64,000 nt of DNA from Streptococcus sp. S784/96/1 (GTDB lineage: Bacteria > Bacillota > Bacilli > Lactobacillales > Streptococcaceae), in contig NZ_CACVCC010000005.1 in NCBI RefSeq assembly GCF_902729355.1, positions 1 through 64,000 of the forward strand. The letters run 5' to 3'. The position numbers were made by a program, and so were the translations under genes. Of this stretch, positions 56,672-64,000 are shown piece after piece. The notes beneath the pieces are model-generated. The model made no database searches and was not told the origin of the DNA. It saw nothing but the letters and a program-made list of their open reading frames with translations. Each line of letters opens with the position of its first letter. Position 1 is the first letter of the stretch.

Positions 56672-57946
56672 ATGCAAATTAAAGAAGTAGAAAAGTTGAC
56701 AGGATTGTCAAGTAAAACTATTCGTTTCTATGAAGAGAAGGGCTTGCTAGAAGTTTCAAGAAATGCGAATAATACCTATCGTGATTACTCTGAAGATAAT
56801 GTTCAAACCTTGAAAAAAATTAAAATCTTTCGCTATTTTGGTTTTTCAGTAAGTAATATCGTAGAGCTTCTCATACAAGAGGAATCACAAGTTCAAGTCG
56901 CTTTGGAAAATCGTATTCAGGACCTCTATGCCGAGGAGGAAAACTTAGTAGAGCGACGTCAACTCTGCCAAAAGTTCTCAAAAGCTTATGGAGATTCTGA
57001 TAAAATTGATGATTTCAATAAGATTATTGATTTCAAAGAAGCAGATGAATTTGAAGAATTAAGAGAAGTTCTAGTTGACAGCAGTGTCAACTCATTGTGG
57101 GAGAGCATCTTGTGGACACTAGTGAGTCTAGGACCTATTTTAACCCTGTTTCACCGTATCGCAACGAAAAATATGGAGCATCTAGCTTGGGTAGCAGCGT
57201 TCTCCTTGTTTACAACTGTTTGGATTGCATGGATATGGCAGAGCTATTTTAAAAATCGTCGGACGAAGAAAGTAGTTGTCAAACGTAAGAATAGAAAAGA
57301 ATGGCTAGTGATTCCTTTAGGTCTACTTGGTCTGATTATGACACTTGCTGTATTTGCTGGTGCTTCCATACTGCTAACACAATTTCTTCCAGACAAATGG
57401 CTCTTTTATGAGTCCAATCATTTTTGGGGACTTGTCATGATTGGGGTAATAGTAACCAGCATTATCTATTGGCTACTTCAATTATTCAAAGTTTATGACC
57501 TATTTGACAACCGTTATTTGCGTTGGGGAACCGCTATTTCGTGTCTTTTGTCCATCTTTCTTTTCTTGGCGAATACGACAGTTGTTACGGAGCAGGACAT
57601 TATCCTCTATTCCCCTCTAAACTTATCTGGAAAGCACTATCGTTACGATGATGTCAAAAAGATTGGAGTTTGGTACGGTGATTCGCATTGGCAATTATCT
57701 ACTAATAATCGTTATGGTAATTTTTACTATGCCATTTGGTTGGACGGAAAGAGGGTGGTTTTGTCTCAGCCAAATGTAAATGATGACGTTAATAGATTTG
57801 TTGATACTTATCAGGAGCTGGAAGAATTTGATGAGCGTCTTGTGAAACTCGGGATTCCCAAAACGGCTTCAGCTAAACATGCGGATAAAAATGATTACGA
57901 TGAACAGTACCAGAAGCGCTTTGAACGGATTATTAAGAATAAATAG
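56672..57946 (+). CDS. MerR-family regulator fused to a membrane domain
   Basis: This 424-residue protein has an N-terminal MerR HTH (residues 1-70, MQIKEVEKLTGLSSKTIRFY and NTYRDYSEDNVQTLKKI) and a coiled-coil dimer helix (residues about 75-110). At least four hydrophobic segments follow (about 145-165, 168-190, 215-245, 250-275, 290-310). The C-terminal soluble part is PH/beta-like (LYSPLNLSGKHYRYDDVKKIG). The fusion would hold the regulator at the membrane. Its ligand is unknown. It is probably autoregulated from the 19-bp-spaced promoter. It stands alone between two terminators. Confidence 0.85.
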   Translation: MQIKEVEKLTGLSSKTIRFYEEKGLLEVSRNANNTYRDYSEDNVQTLKKIKIFRYFGFSVSNIVELLIQEESQVQVALENRIQDLYAEEENLVERRQLCQKFSKAYGDSDKIDDFNKIIDFKEADEFEELREVLVDSSVNSLWESILWTLVSLGPILTLFHRIATKNMEHLAWVAAFSLFTTVWIAWIWQSYFKNRRTKKVVVKRKNRKEWLVIPLGLLGLIMTLAVFAGASILLTQFLPDKWLFYESNHFWGLVMIGVIVTSIIYWLLQLFKVYDLFDNRYLRWGTAISCLLSIFLFLANTTVVTEQDIILYSPLNLSGKHYRYDDVKKIGVWYGDSHWQLSTNNRYGNFYYAIWLDGKRVVLSQPNVNDDVNRFVDTYQELEEFDERLVKLGIPKTASAKHADKNDYDEQYQKRFERIIKNK

Positions 57947-57988
57947 GATGCTGGATTTTAGACGATACTACGATGCATTATATCAAAA

Positions 57989-58016
57989 AAACGCTTGACC
58001 GTCGGTCAGGCGTTTA
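57989..58016. terminator. Terminator between the MerR and aldo/keto reductase genes
   Basis: AAACGCTTGACC and GGTCAGGCGTTT pair around GTC with one G-T. A and T flanks on both sides let it serve both converging genes. Confidence 0.9.
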
Positions 58017-58022
58017 AGTATT

Positions 58023-58952
58023 TTATGGCAAGAATTTTCCGGATGCAAGGTAGAGTTGGTACCATTCGTTGTGAGTAAGTTCGATATCACTTGCTGCGCA
58101 GGCTTCAATTAAATGTTGAGGATTCATTGTTCCTACGATAACCTGCATTTTAGCAGGGTGGCGTAAAATCCAAGCAAGAGCAATTGCGGCTTTCGTAACA
58201 CCGTATTTATCACCGAGTTCTTGTAATTTATCATTGAGCTCTGGGAAGTCAGGGTTATCAATAAAGGTACCACCGAACATACCAATTTGTAGTGGCGACC
58301 AAGCTTGAATGGTAATGTCGTTGAGACGACAGTAATCTAATGTGCCATTATCACGATCAATGGACATGTCAGTTGTTTTGTTATTAACATAGAGTGATTG
58401 ATCAATGAGTTGAGATTGTTCAATGGATAGTTGTAATTGATTAAAAACAAGTGGTTGTTTCACATGTTTTTTCAAGAGTTCCATTTGAAGCGTTGGGACA
58501 TTGCTGACACCAAAATGACGAACTTTTCCAGAAGTATAAAGCTCATCAAAAGCTTCAGCGACTTGTTCTGGCTCAAAAATCAAGTCAGGACGGTGCAAGA
58601 GAAGGCCATCTAGGTAATCTGTTTGCAAGCGTTCTAAAATGCGGTCAACGTTTGATAAAATATTTTCCTTAGTCCAGTCAAATTCATTACGGTCAAACTG
58701 TAAACCAACCTTAGATTGCAAAATAATATCTTCGCGTTTGATACCAGTTAGTTGGAAGGCATCGCCAAAACGACGCTCTGCTTCCCCATCATCACCGTAG
58801 CAAGTGGCATGGTCGAAAAAGTTGACACCGTTTTCCACAGCAGTTGTAATCATTTTTGCAGCATCTTCGACAGATAAAGCAGGCATGCGCATACAGCCTA
58901 GGACAATATTAGAAACATTTTGAGGTCCCTCTTTGACATTAAGAGTTTTCAT
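58023..58952 (-). CDS. Aldo/keto reductase (YdhF-like)
   Basis: This 309-residue TIM-barrel oxidoreductase uses NAD(P)H. The catalytic Asp/Tyr region reads NFFDHATCYGDDGEAERRFG, the Lys lies in IILQSKVGLQF and the His in LLLHRPDLIFEPEQ. FGVSN and the C-terminal HPAKMQVIVGTMNPQHL complete the pattern. The substrate is not known; the YdhF branch is general. AAGAAAGGAGAAATTCTC is the ribosome-binding region. It converges with the MerR gene and no regulatory link is evident. Confidence 0.9.
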   Translation of the reverse strand: MKTLNVKEGPQNVSNIVLGCMRMPALSVEDAAKMITTAVENGVNFFDHATCYGDDGEAERRFGDAFQLTGIKREDIILQSKVGLQFDRNEFDWTKENILSNVDRILERLQTDYLDGLLLHRPDLIFEPEQVAEAFDELYTSGKVRHFGVSNVPTLQMELLKKHVKQPLVFNQLQLSIEQSQLIDQSLYVNNKTTDMSIDRDNGTLDYCRLNDITIQAWSPLQIGMFGGTFIDNPDFPELNDKLQELGDKYGVTKAAIALAWILRHPAKMQVIVGTMNPQHLIEACAASDIELTHNEWYQLYLASGKFLP

Positions 58953-59150
58953 GAGAATTTCTCCTTTCTTGAATACGCTATCATTTTAACATCTTAGAGC
59001 AGGACTAAGTCAAGAGAATACTTAGAGGTCAACCGAGTTTTTACTAAGTATCTTTGAGCGGCTCAATGGATCCAATCTGAATAATTAGAGTAAGAAGTTT
59101 TTAATCTCTCTCAAGAGAAAACTTGTCAACTTTTTGTTATAATTTTCCTT

Positions 59151-59681
59151 ATGGAAAAATTATTTAAAGACATTTATAAAGAGCACGCTGAGATGCCTTA
59201 TATAGCACCTCAATACGAAGAAGAATTGTATAAAAAGCCGATTGCTAAGCGCCAAATGGAGAGAACTGTCGAAGGATTCTTACCAGGGCATATCATTCTC
59301 TTATGGAGAATTTCCTTTGGAACATTTTTAACGACTTCATTTCGCCATAAATATTTCTACACGACCTATGGGATTGATGCTGATAAGGAATTGGATATGC
59401 TTACCGAAGCCGGGTATGTCCGCATTGAGACTGCTTTTGAATCTCTAGGCCATTTACCTGCCGGTGATCTCAAAGAGTTTTTAAAAGCTAAAGGAGTAGC
59501 GGGACTCTCTAAATTTAAGCGTAGCGATTTAGATGAAAAAATGGCAGAGCAATACACAGAAGATGAATTATCTAGCTTATTTGAAGTAAGAGGCTATGCT
59601 TTGACTGAAAAAGGCAAAGCATTACTTGAAGCACATCCAGAAATTGTGGATAAACACCCCAGAAAAAATTCTAAGCTTTAA
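59151..59681 (+). CDS. Conserved streptococcal protein, SAP-like helical region
   Basis: This 176-residue cytoplasmic protein has an N-terminal LFKDIYKEHAEMPYIAPQYE, an aromatic middle (GHIILLWRISFGTFLTTSFR), then a helical segment with LKEFLKAKGVAGLSKFKRSD that resembles a SAP-type nucleic-acid-binding motif (about residues 107-145). It ends with a basic tail (KHPRKNSKL). I do not recognise a characterised family. TATAAT-like sequence at about 59138 and its own start suggest independent expression. The function is unknown. Confidence 0.7.
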   Translation: MEKLFKDIYKEHAEMPYIAPQYEEELYKKPIAKRQMERTVEGFLPGHIILLWRISFGTFLTTSFRHKYFYTTYGIDADKELDMLTEAGYVRIETAFESLGHLPAGDLKEFLKAKGVAGLSKFKRSDLDEKMAEQYTEDELSSLFEVRGYALTEKGKALLEAHPEIVDKHPRKNSKL

Positions 59682-59732
59682 TTTTCAAAGTATTCATGGT
59701 ATAATAGAAGTAATAATGTCAAGGAGTCAACA

Positions 59733-60107
59733 ATGGAAATCATTCGCGAAAAAGAATTTGTCAATCAATTTCACTACGATGCCCGCAATTTGGAGTGGGA
59801 AAAAGAAAATGGTACTCCAAAAACAAAAGCTGAAGTCAATTTTCAATTGGTAAAACGTGACACAGAAATTAACGAAACAGTTTTAATTGCTCGTTTACAC
59901 TATATGATTGTTAAAGAAGAATTTGTTATTTCAGGTATCATTTCACAAGGAAATCGTATTCAAAACCGTATTGTACAAGAGCCGAGTGAACTTTCTCAAG
60001 AAGAGGTACAATATTTAGCAGCCCCACTATTGGATATGCTTAAACGTTTGACTTATGAAGTCACAGAAATCGCATTGGATAGACCGGGTATCAATTTGGA
60101 GTTTTAA
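59733..60107 (+). CDS. DUF1149 family protein (SecB-like fold candidate)
   Basis: This 124-residue protein has the conserved DUF1149 pattern: [37 protein letters not shown], and a C-terminal helix [22 protein letters not shown]1149 proteins are small and predicted to have a SecB-like beta-sheet, so a chaperone-like role has been suggested but is unproved. AAGGAGTCAACA is the ribosome-binding site. degV follows after one base, so the pair is translationally linked. Confidence 0.82.
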   Translation: MEIIREKEFVNQFHYDARNLEWEKENGTPKTKAEVNFQLVKRDTEINETVLIARLHYMIVKEEFVISGIISQGNRIQNRIVQEPSELSQEEVQYLAAPLLDMLKRLTYEVTEIALDRPGINLEF

Positions 60108-60108
60108 A

Positions 60109-60957
60109 ATGAAATTAGCTGTAGTTACAGATTCGTCAGTCTTTTTTTCTGATGCGTTTAAAAGACCTGATAATCTTTTTGTTTTAGATATTCCTGTCAC
60201 TATTGACGGGGAATCATTTGTAGAAGGTGTCAACCTAACTGCTTCAGAGTTCTATGAAAAAATGGCGGTTGCTGACAGTTTACCAATGACCAGTCAACCT
60301 TCAGTTGCTCAATTAGACGAATTATTATTTAAACTTGCTGGTGAAAATTACACACACGTTATAGGATTGTTTCTATCTAGTGGAATTTCTGGTTTTTGGG
60401 CTAATATTCAGTACCTTATGGAAGAACACTCAGGTTTGACAATTGCTTTTCCAGATACCCAGATTACTTCTGCACCACTGGGAATGATGGTGATGAACGC
60501 GCTTAATTGGGCGGAAGCTGGATTGAGTTTTGAAACCATTATGGACCGTTTGCACCAACAAATCGAGAAGACGTCTGCTTATATCATGGTGGATGATTTG
60601 AATCATTTGGTCAAGGGCGGGCGTTTATCAAACAGCTCAGCGATTCTCGGTAACCTTCTGTCTATTAAACCTATTCTCTATTTTGATGAAACAGGGAAAA
60701 TCGTTGTTTACGAAAAGGTTAGGACAGAAAAGAAGGCAGTTAAGCGTTTGATTGATATCCTATCGAAACTATCAGAAGATGGAAATTACGACGTTATCAT
60801 TATTCATGGTAATGCTGCTGAAAAGGCAGAAGCGTTGTATGAACAACTAACGTTGGATGGATTAACCAATCTTTCTGTTGCCACATTTGGTTCTGTGATT
60901 GGAACGCATTTGGGAGAGGGAGCGATTGCTCTAGGTGTTACTTTGCGCTTTGACTAA
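60109..60957 (+). CDS. DegV family fatty-acid-binding protein
   Basis: This 282-residue DegV protein starts [15 protein letters not shown]. It has [52 protein letters not shown] and [20 protein letters not shown]. These motifs form the two-domain fold that holds a fatty acid; related FakB proteins hand it to the kinase FakA. The ATG at 60109 sits one base after the DUF1149 stop; an upstream in-frame ATG at 60055 is inside that gene. Partner FakA is not in the window. Confidence 0.92.
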   Translation: MKLAVVTDSSVFFSDAFKRPDNLFVLDIPVTIDGESFVEGVNLTASEFYEKMAVADSLPMTSQPSVAQLDELLFKLAGENYTHVIGLFLSSGISGFWANIQYLMEEHSGLTIAFPDTQITSAPLGMMVMNALNWAEAGLSFETIMDRLHQQIEKTSAYIMVDDLNHLVKGGRLSNSSAILGNLLSIKPILYFDETGKIVVYEKVRTEKKAVKRLIDILSKLSEDGNYDVIIIHGNAAEKAEALYEQLTLDGLTNLSVATFGSVIGTHLGEGAIALGVTLRFD

Positions 60958-61000
60958 AGTAATAGAAGAGTAAACAAATTTTTACGAAAAGGAGTTTCTT

Positions 61001-61771
61001 ATGACAATTAAGGTTGTTATTGCTGGTTTTAAGGGTAAAATGGGGTCAACAGCTGTTGATATGGTGAAAAGTGATGACCAGCTTGAACTAGCAGGCCTTC
61101 TTGATCCTTTTGCGACAGAGAAAGAAATTGATGGGGTTCCTGTTTTCACTGCGAAAGAAGCTTTAGTTGGCTTTGAAGCAGACGTTTGGGTTGATTTTAC
61201 CATGCCAAAGGTAGCTTATGGGAACACTCGTTTTGCCCTTGAAAATGGCTTTGCTCCTGTTGTTGGGACTACTGGTTTTACCGCTGATCAAATTGCAGAG
61301 CTCAAAGCCTTATCTTCTGAAAAACAGCTAGGTGGGTTAATTGCGCCTAATTTTGCGATAGGAGCTATTCTTCTCATGGAATTTGCGACTAAGGCCAGCA
61401 AATATTTTCCAGACCTTGAAATCATTGAACTTCATCATGATAAGAAAAAAGATGCACCTTCTGGAACAGCTATAAAAACGGCTGAACTCATTCGTGAGGC
61501 TCGTGCTTTTAAGAAGCAAGGGGCAGAAGATGAAGAAGAGTTAATTACAGGTGCTAGAGGAGCTGAGTTTAATGGTTTCCGCATTCACAGTGTGAGATTG
61601 CCAGGACTTGTTGCTCACCAAGAAGTTATTTTTGGAGCACAAGGTGAAGGATTGACGCTTCGCCATGATTCTTATGATCGTAGTTCTTTCATGAGTGGTG
61701 TTAATCTAGGGATTAAAGAAGTTGTTAAGCGCAAAGAATTGGTTTACGGATTGGAAAACTTATTGTCATGA
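61001..61771 (+). CDS. dapB: 4-hydroxy-tetrahydrodipicolinate reductase
   Basis: This 256-residue enzyme reduces the DapA product with NAD(P)H on the way to DAP and lysine. It has the Rossmann loop [27 protein letters not shown], the TTGFT strand and the active-site [15 protein letters not shown]. In a lysine-type wall organism this pathway supplies lysine, used by MurE (38.9 kb). AAAAGGAG is the ribosome-binding site. It overlaps cca by four bases (ATGA), a conserved dapB-cca pairing in streptococci. Confidence 0.95.
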   Translation: MTIKVVIAGFKGKMGSTAVDMVKSDDQLELAGLLDPFATEKEIDGVPVFTAKEALVGFEADVWVDFTMPKVAYGNTRFALENGFAPVVGTTGFTADQIAELKALSSEKQLGGLIAPNFAIGAILLMEFATKASKYFPDLEIIELHHDKKKDAPSGTAIKTAELIREARAFKKQGAEDEEELITGARGAEFNGFRIHSVRLPGLVAHQEVIFGAQGEGLTLRHDSYDRSSFMSGVNLGIKEVVKRKELVYGLENLLS

Positions 61772-62979
61772 AATTAGAAACAATGCCTTCTGACTTTCAG
61801 AAGGCTTTACCCTTATTAACTAAAATTAAAGAAGCGGGATTTGAAGCCTATTTTGTGGGTGGGAGTGTACGTGATGTCTTACTAGGTCGTGACATTCATG
61901 ATGTTGATATAGCTACCTCATCGTATCCTGAAGAAACGAAGCGGATTTTTGAGCGTACAGTTGATATTGGAATTGAACATGGAACCGTTTTAGTACTTGA
62001 AAATGGTGGTGAGTATGAAATAACAACTTTTCGTACTGAAGATGTCTATGTTGATTACCGCCGTCCTTCAAGTGTTTCTTTTGTTCGGTCTTTAGAGGAA
62101 GACCTAAAACGTCGTGATTTTACAGTCAATGCGTTTGCTTTGGATGAAACAGGTGAAGTCATTGACCTTTTTGATGGTTTAACAGACCTTGATAACAAGT
62201 TGTTAAGAGCTGTTGGTCAGGCGGAAGAGCGTTTTAATGAGGATGCCTTGCGGATTATGCGAGGGTTACGTTTTGCAGCGACTCTTGATTTTGATATTGA
62301 AGAAGTGACATTTGAAGCAATGAAGGATCATGCTCCCTTGTTAGAAAAAATTTCAGTGGAACGTTCCTTTATTGAGTTTGATAAGCTATTGATGGCTCCC
62401 TTTTGGAGGAAAGGAATTAAAGCTCTACAAGCTACAGAGGCTTATAACTACCTTCCTGATTTAGTAGGTACTATTGAAAAATGGCAGAGCTTTTTAGACT
62501 CTATTGCTGAAGACTTTCGATTTACTAATTCAGAACAGGCCTGGGCAGCTCTGCTATTGGCCTTAAAAATTAAGAACCCCAAAGCTTTTTTAAAAACATG
62601 GAAAACTTCTGTCAATTTCCAAAAAGATGTCGAGAGAATTGTGACTATTTTTAACTATCGTCTTGAAAAGGAATTGACTAAGGAAGAAATCTATGCTTTT
62701 GGGAGAGAAGCTATTTTACTTACTGAGGAACTTCGTCAGGCACAAGGAATGCCTGTTGATTTTGAATTGATTGAGCACTTGGATAAGGAATTGGTTATCC
62801 ATGATAAACATGAAATCGTCGTCAATGGTGGAATACTTATTAAAGAATTAGGGTTAAAGCCTGGTCCAGAAATGGGGCGATTTTTGAACGCTGTGGAAAA
62901 AGCAATTGTTTGTGGAGATTTAGCTAATGAAAAAGATGATATTTTTTCATTTATTAAAGGATTAACAAAAGGGGCGTGA
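61768..62979 (+). CDS. cca: CCA tRNA nucleotidyltransferase
   Basis: This 403-residue class II enzyme adds or repairs the CCA end of tRNA without a template. The nucleotidyltransferase core has [23 protein letters not shown] with the two metal Asp, [27 protein letters not shown] and the nucleotide-selecting [13 protein letters not shown]. The helical C-terminal body matches the Gram-positive type. It is useful here since the tRNA-Ser gene at 6 kb lacks an encoded CCA. Translation is coupled to dapB by ATGA. Confidence 0.95.
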   Translation: MKLETMPSDFQKALPLLTKIKEAGFEAYFVGGSVRDVLLGRDIHDVDIATSSYPEETKRIFERTVDIGIEHGTVLVLENGGEYEITTFRTEDVYVDYRRPSSVSFVRSLEEDLKRRDFTVNAFALDETGEVIDLFDGLTDLDNKLLRAVGQAEERFNEDALRIMRGLRFAATLDFDIEEVTFEAMKDHAPLLEKISVERSFIEFDKLLMAPFWRKGIKALQATEAYNYLPDLVGTIEKWQSFLDSIAEDFRFTNSEQAWAALLLALKIKNPKAFLKTWKTSVNFQKDVERIVTIFNYRLEKELTKEEIYAFGREAILLTEELRQAQGMPVDFELIEHLDKELVIHDKHEIVVNGGILIKELGLKPGPEMGRFLNAVEKAIVCGDLANEKDDIFSFIKGLTKGA

Positions 62980-63129
62980 GCTCCTTTTATCAACGAGGAG
63001 AAGAAGTCATCCCGGCTAATACTCGTCGCAATTAACATCTAACGGTATTAGAATGCTTGTTGAGCTTGGTTCTATCTGAGTTTTTGATAGAGCGTAATAA
63101 AATGACATTAAAAAGATAGGAATGGCAAT

Positions 63130-64000
63130 ATGTCTGATTTTATTGTAGAAAAATTAACGAAATCTGTCGGTGCTAAAACCGTTTTTAAAGAGATTTCTTT
63201 CATCCTTCATGACTTAGATCGTGTTGGGATTATTGGCGTCAATGGAACTGGAAAGACTACTTTGTTAGATGTGATTTCAGACCGTATTGGCTATGATGGT
63301 GATGTGTCACCTTTTATCAAGGCAAATGATTATAAAATTTCTTATTTGACCCAAGAACCTGACTTTGATGATAGCAAAACGGTTCTAGAGACGGTTTTAT
63401 CATCGGATCTGCGTGAAATGGCGCTGATTCGTGAATATGAACAGTTGATGTTGGCTTATTCGGAGGAAAATCAAGCGCGTATAGAAAAGGTTATGGCAGA
63501 AATGGATAGCCTAGATGCTTGGACGATTGAAAGTGAAGTTAAGACTGTTCTGTCAAAATTAGGGCTCACCGACTTGACCGCTAAAGTAGGGGACCTTTCT
63601 GGTGGATTGCGACGCCGTGTGCAATTAGCGCAGGTGCTTCTAGGTAATGCGGATTTATTATTATTGGACGAACCGACTAACCATCTAGATATTGACACCA
63701 TTGCTTGGTTGACTAATTTTTTGAAAAATAGTAAGAAGACTGTTCTCTTTATCACCCATGACCGTTATTTCTTGGATAATGTGGCGACGCGAATCTTTGA
63801 ATTGGCTGATAGTCATTTGACGGAATATCAGGGCAATTACCAAGACTATGTCCGTCTGAGGGCAGAGCAAGATGAACGAGATGCGGCTTCTATTCACAAG
63901 AAAAAGCAACTCTATAAACAAGAATTAGAGTGGATGAGACGTCAACCACAGGCGCGTGCGACTAAACAACAGGCTCGCATCAATCGTTTTCATGACTTGA
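63130..64000 (+). CDS. ABC-F ATPase (Uup-like), truncated by the window edge
   Basis: This 290-residue N-terminal part runs off the right end. ABC domain 1 has Walker A GVNGTGKTT, signature LSGGLRRRVQ, Walker B LLLLDEPTNHLD and H-loop ITHDRYFLDN. The charged interdomain linker begins at about residue 240 (HKKKQLYKQELEWMRRQPQAR). The layout is the housekeeping Uup type, acting at the ribosome, and differs from the Msr-like ABC-F at 28 kb. It starts at ATG 63130, 150 bases after cca. The second ABC domain is not visible. Confidence 0.88.
   Translation, partial: MSDFIVEKLTKSVGAKTVFKEISFILHDLDRVGIIGVNGTGKTTLLDVISDRIGYDGDVSPFIKANDYKISYLTQEPDFDDSKTVLETVLSSDLREMALIREYEQLMLAYSEENQARIEKVMAEMDSLDAWTIESEVKTVLSKLGLTDLTAKVGDLSGGLRRRVQLAQVLLGNADLLLLDEPTNHLDIDTIAWLTNFLKNSKKTVLFITHDRYFLDNVATRIFELADSHLTEYQGNYQDYVRLRAEQDERDAASIHKKKQLYKQELEWMRRQPQARATKQQARINRFHDL

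Overview
The window reads as a low-GC streptococcal chromosome, most likely of the salivarius group (S. thermophilus / S. salivarius / S. vestibularis). This is inferred from protein sequences: a lysine-type MurE, streptococcal-type SecA, Pyk, PfkA, Xpt and CcrZ, Rgg-type regulation and an ISL3-family element. The many small lesions (frameshifted transposases, cold-shock gene, acetyltransferase and LURP gene) fit a genome undergoing decay. I could not run a search, so the species is not proved.

Layout. 0-2 kb: IS66 and ISL3 transposase remnants. 2-6 kb: a core block with a HIT hydrolase, EcsA/EcsB ABC transporter, CcrZ kinase, TrmB and tRNA-Ser(GGA). 6-12 kb: secA and leuS. 11.8-14.8 kb: a scar of an ISL3 element, palindromic and MITE-like repeats, a broken small peptide gene and a broken csp gene. 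14.8-24.6 kb: a CNNM/CBS membrane protein, a GntR-ABC unit, dnaE, pfkA and pyk. 24.7-26.4 kb: a decayed IS110 element and a second MITE-like repeat. 26.4-32.8 kb: a signal peptidase homologue without the usual catalytic dyad, then a PAS gene and an MFS/HTH pair whose shared intergenic region is duplicated around an insert carrying a decayed ThiF/E1-like gene and an ABC-F ATPase. 32.8-34.9 kb: guaC and a guanine-riboswitch-controlled xpt. 34.9-38.8 kb: an iron-siderophore/heme ABC importer. 38.9-44.5 kb: murE, a MurJ-type flippase and two PLP sulfur amino acid enzymes.

44.8-48.5 kb is the most interesting accessory locus. An Rgg-like regulator faces a 32-residue peptide precursor ending in a Trp-Trp/Pro-rich tail. 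A 7-bp inverted repeat lies between them. Downstream are a secreted protein of about 100 mature residues, two membrane proteins and an ABC ATPase. This looks like a peptide-pheromone-controlled bacteriocin or antagonism module with its own export or immunity system.

48.6-64 kb: tandem GNATs (one broken at an A7 tract), a HAD phosphatase, an O-methyltransferase, prsA, a T-box leader whose inferred specifier is Ala GCU and whose 3' arm could cover a Shine-Dalgarno sequence, a nonsense-mutated LURP-like gene, alaS, a DUF554 protein, a MerR regulator fused to a membrane domain, an aldo/keto reductase, small conserved proteins, degV, dapB-cca, and an ABC-F gene running off the right edge.
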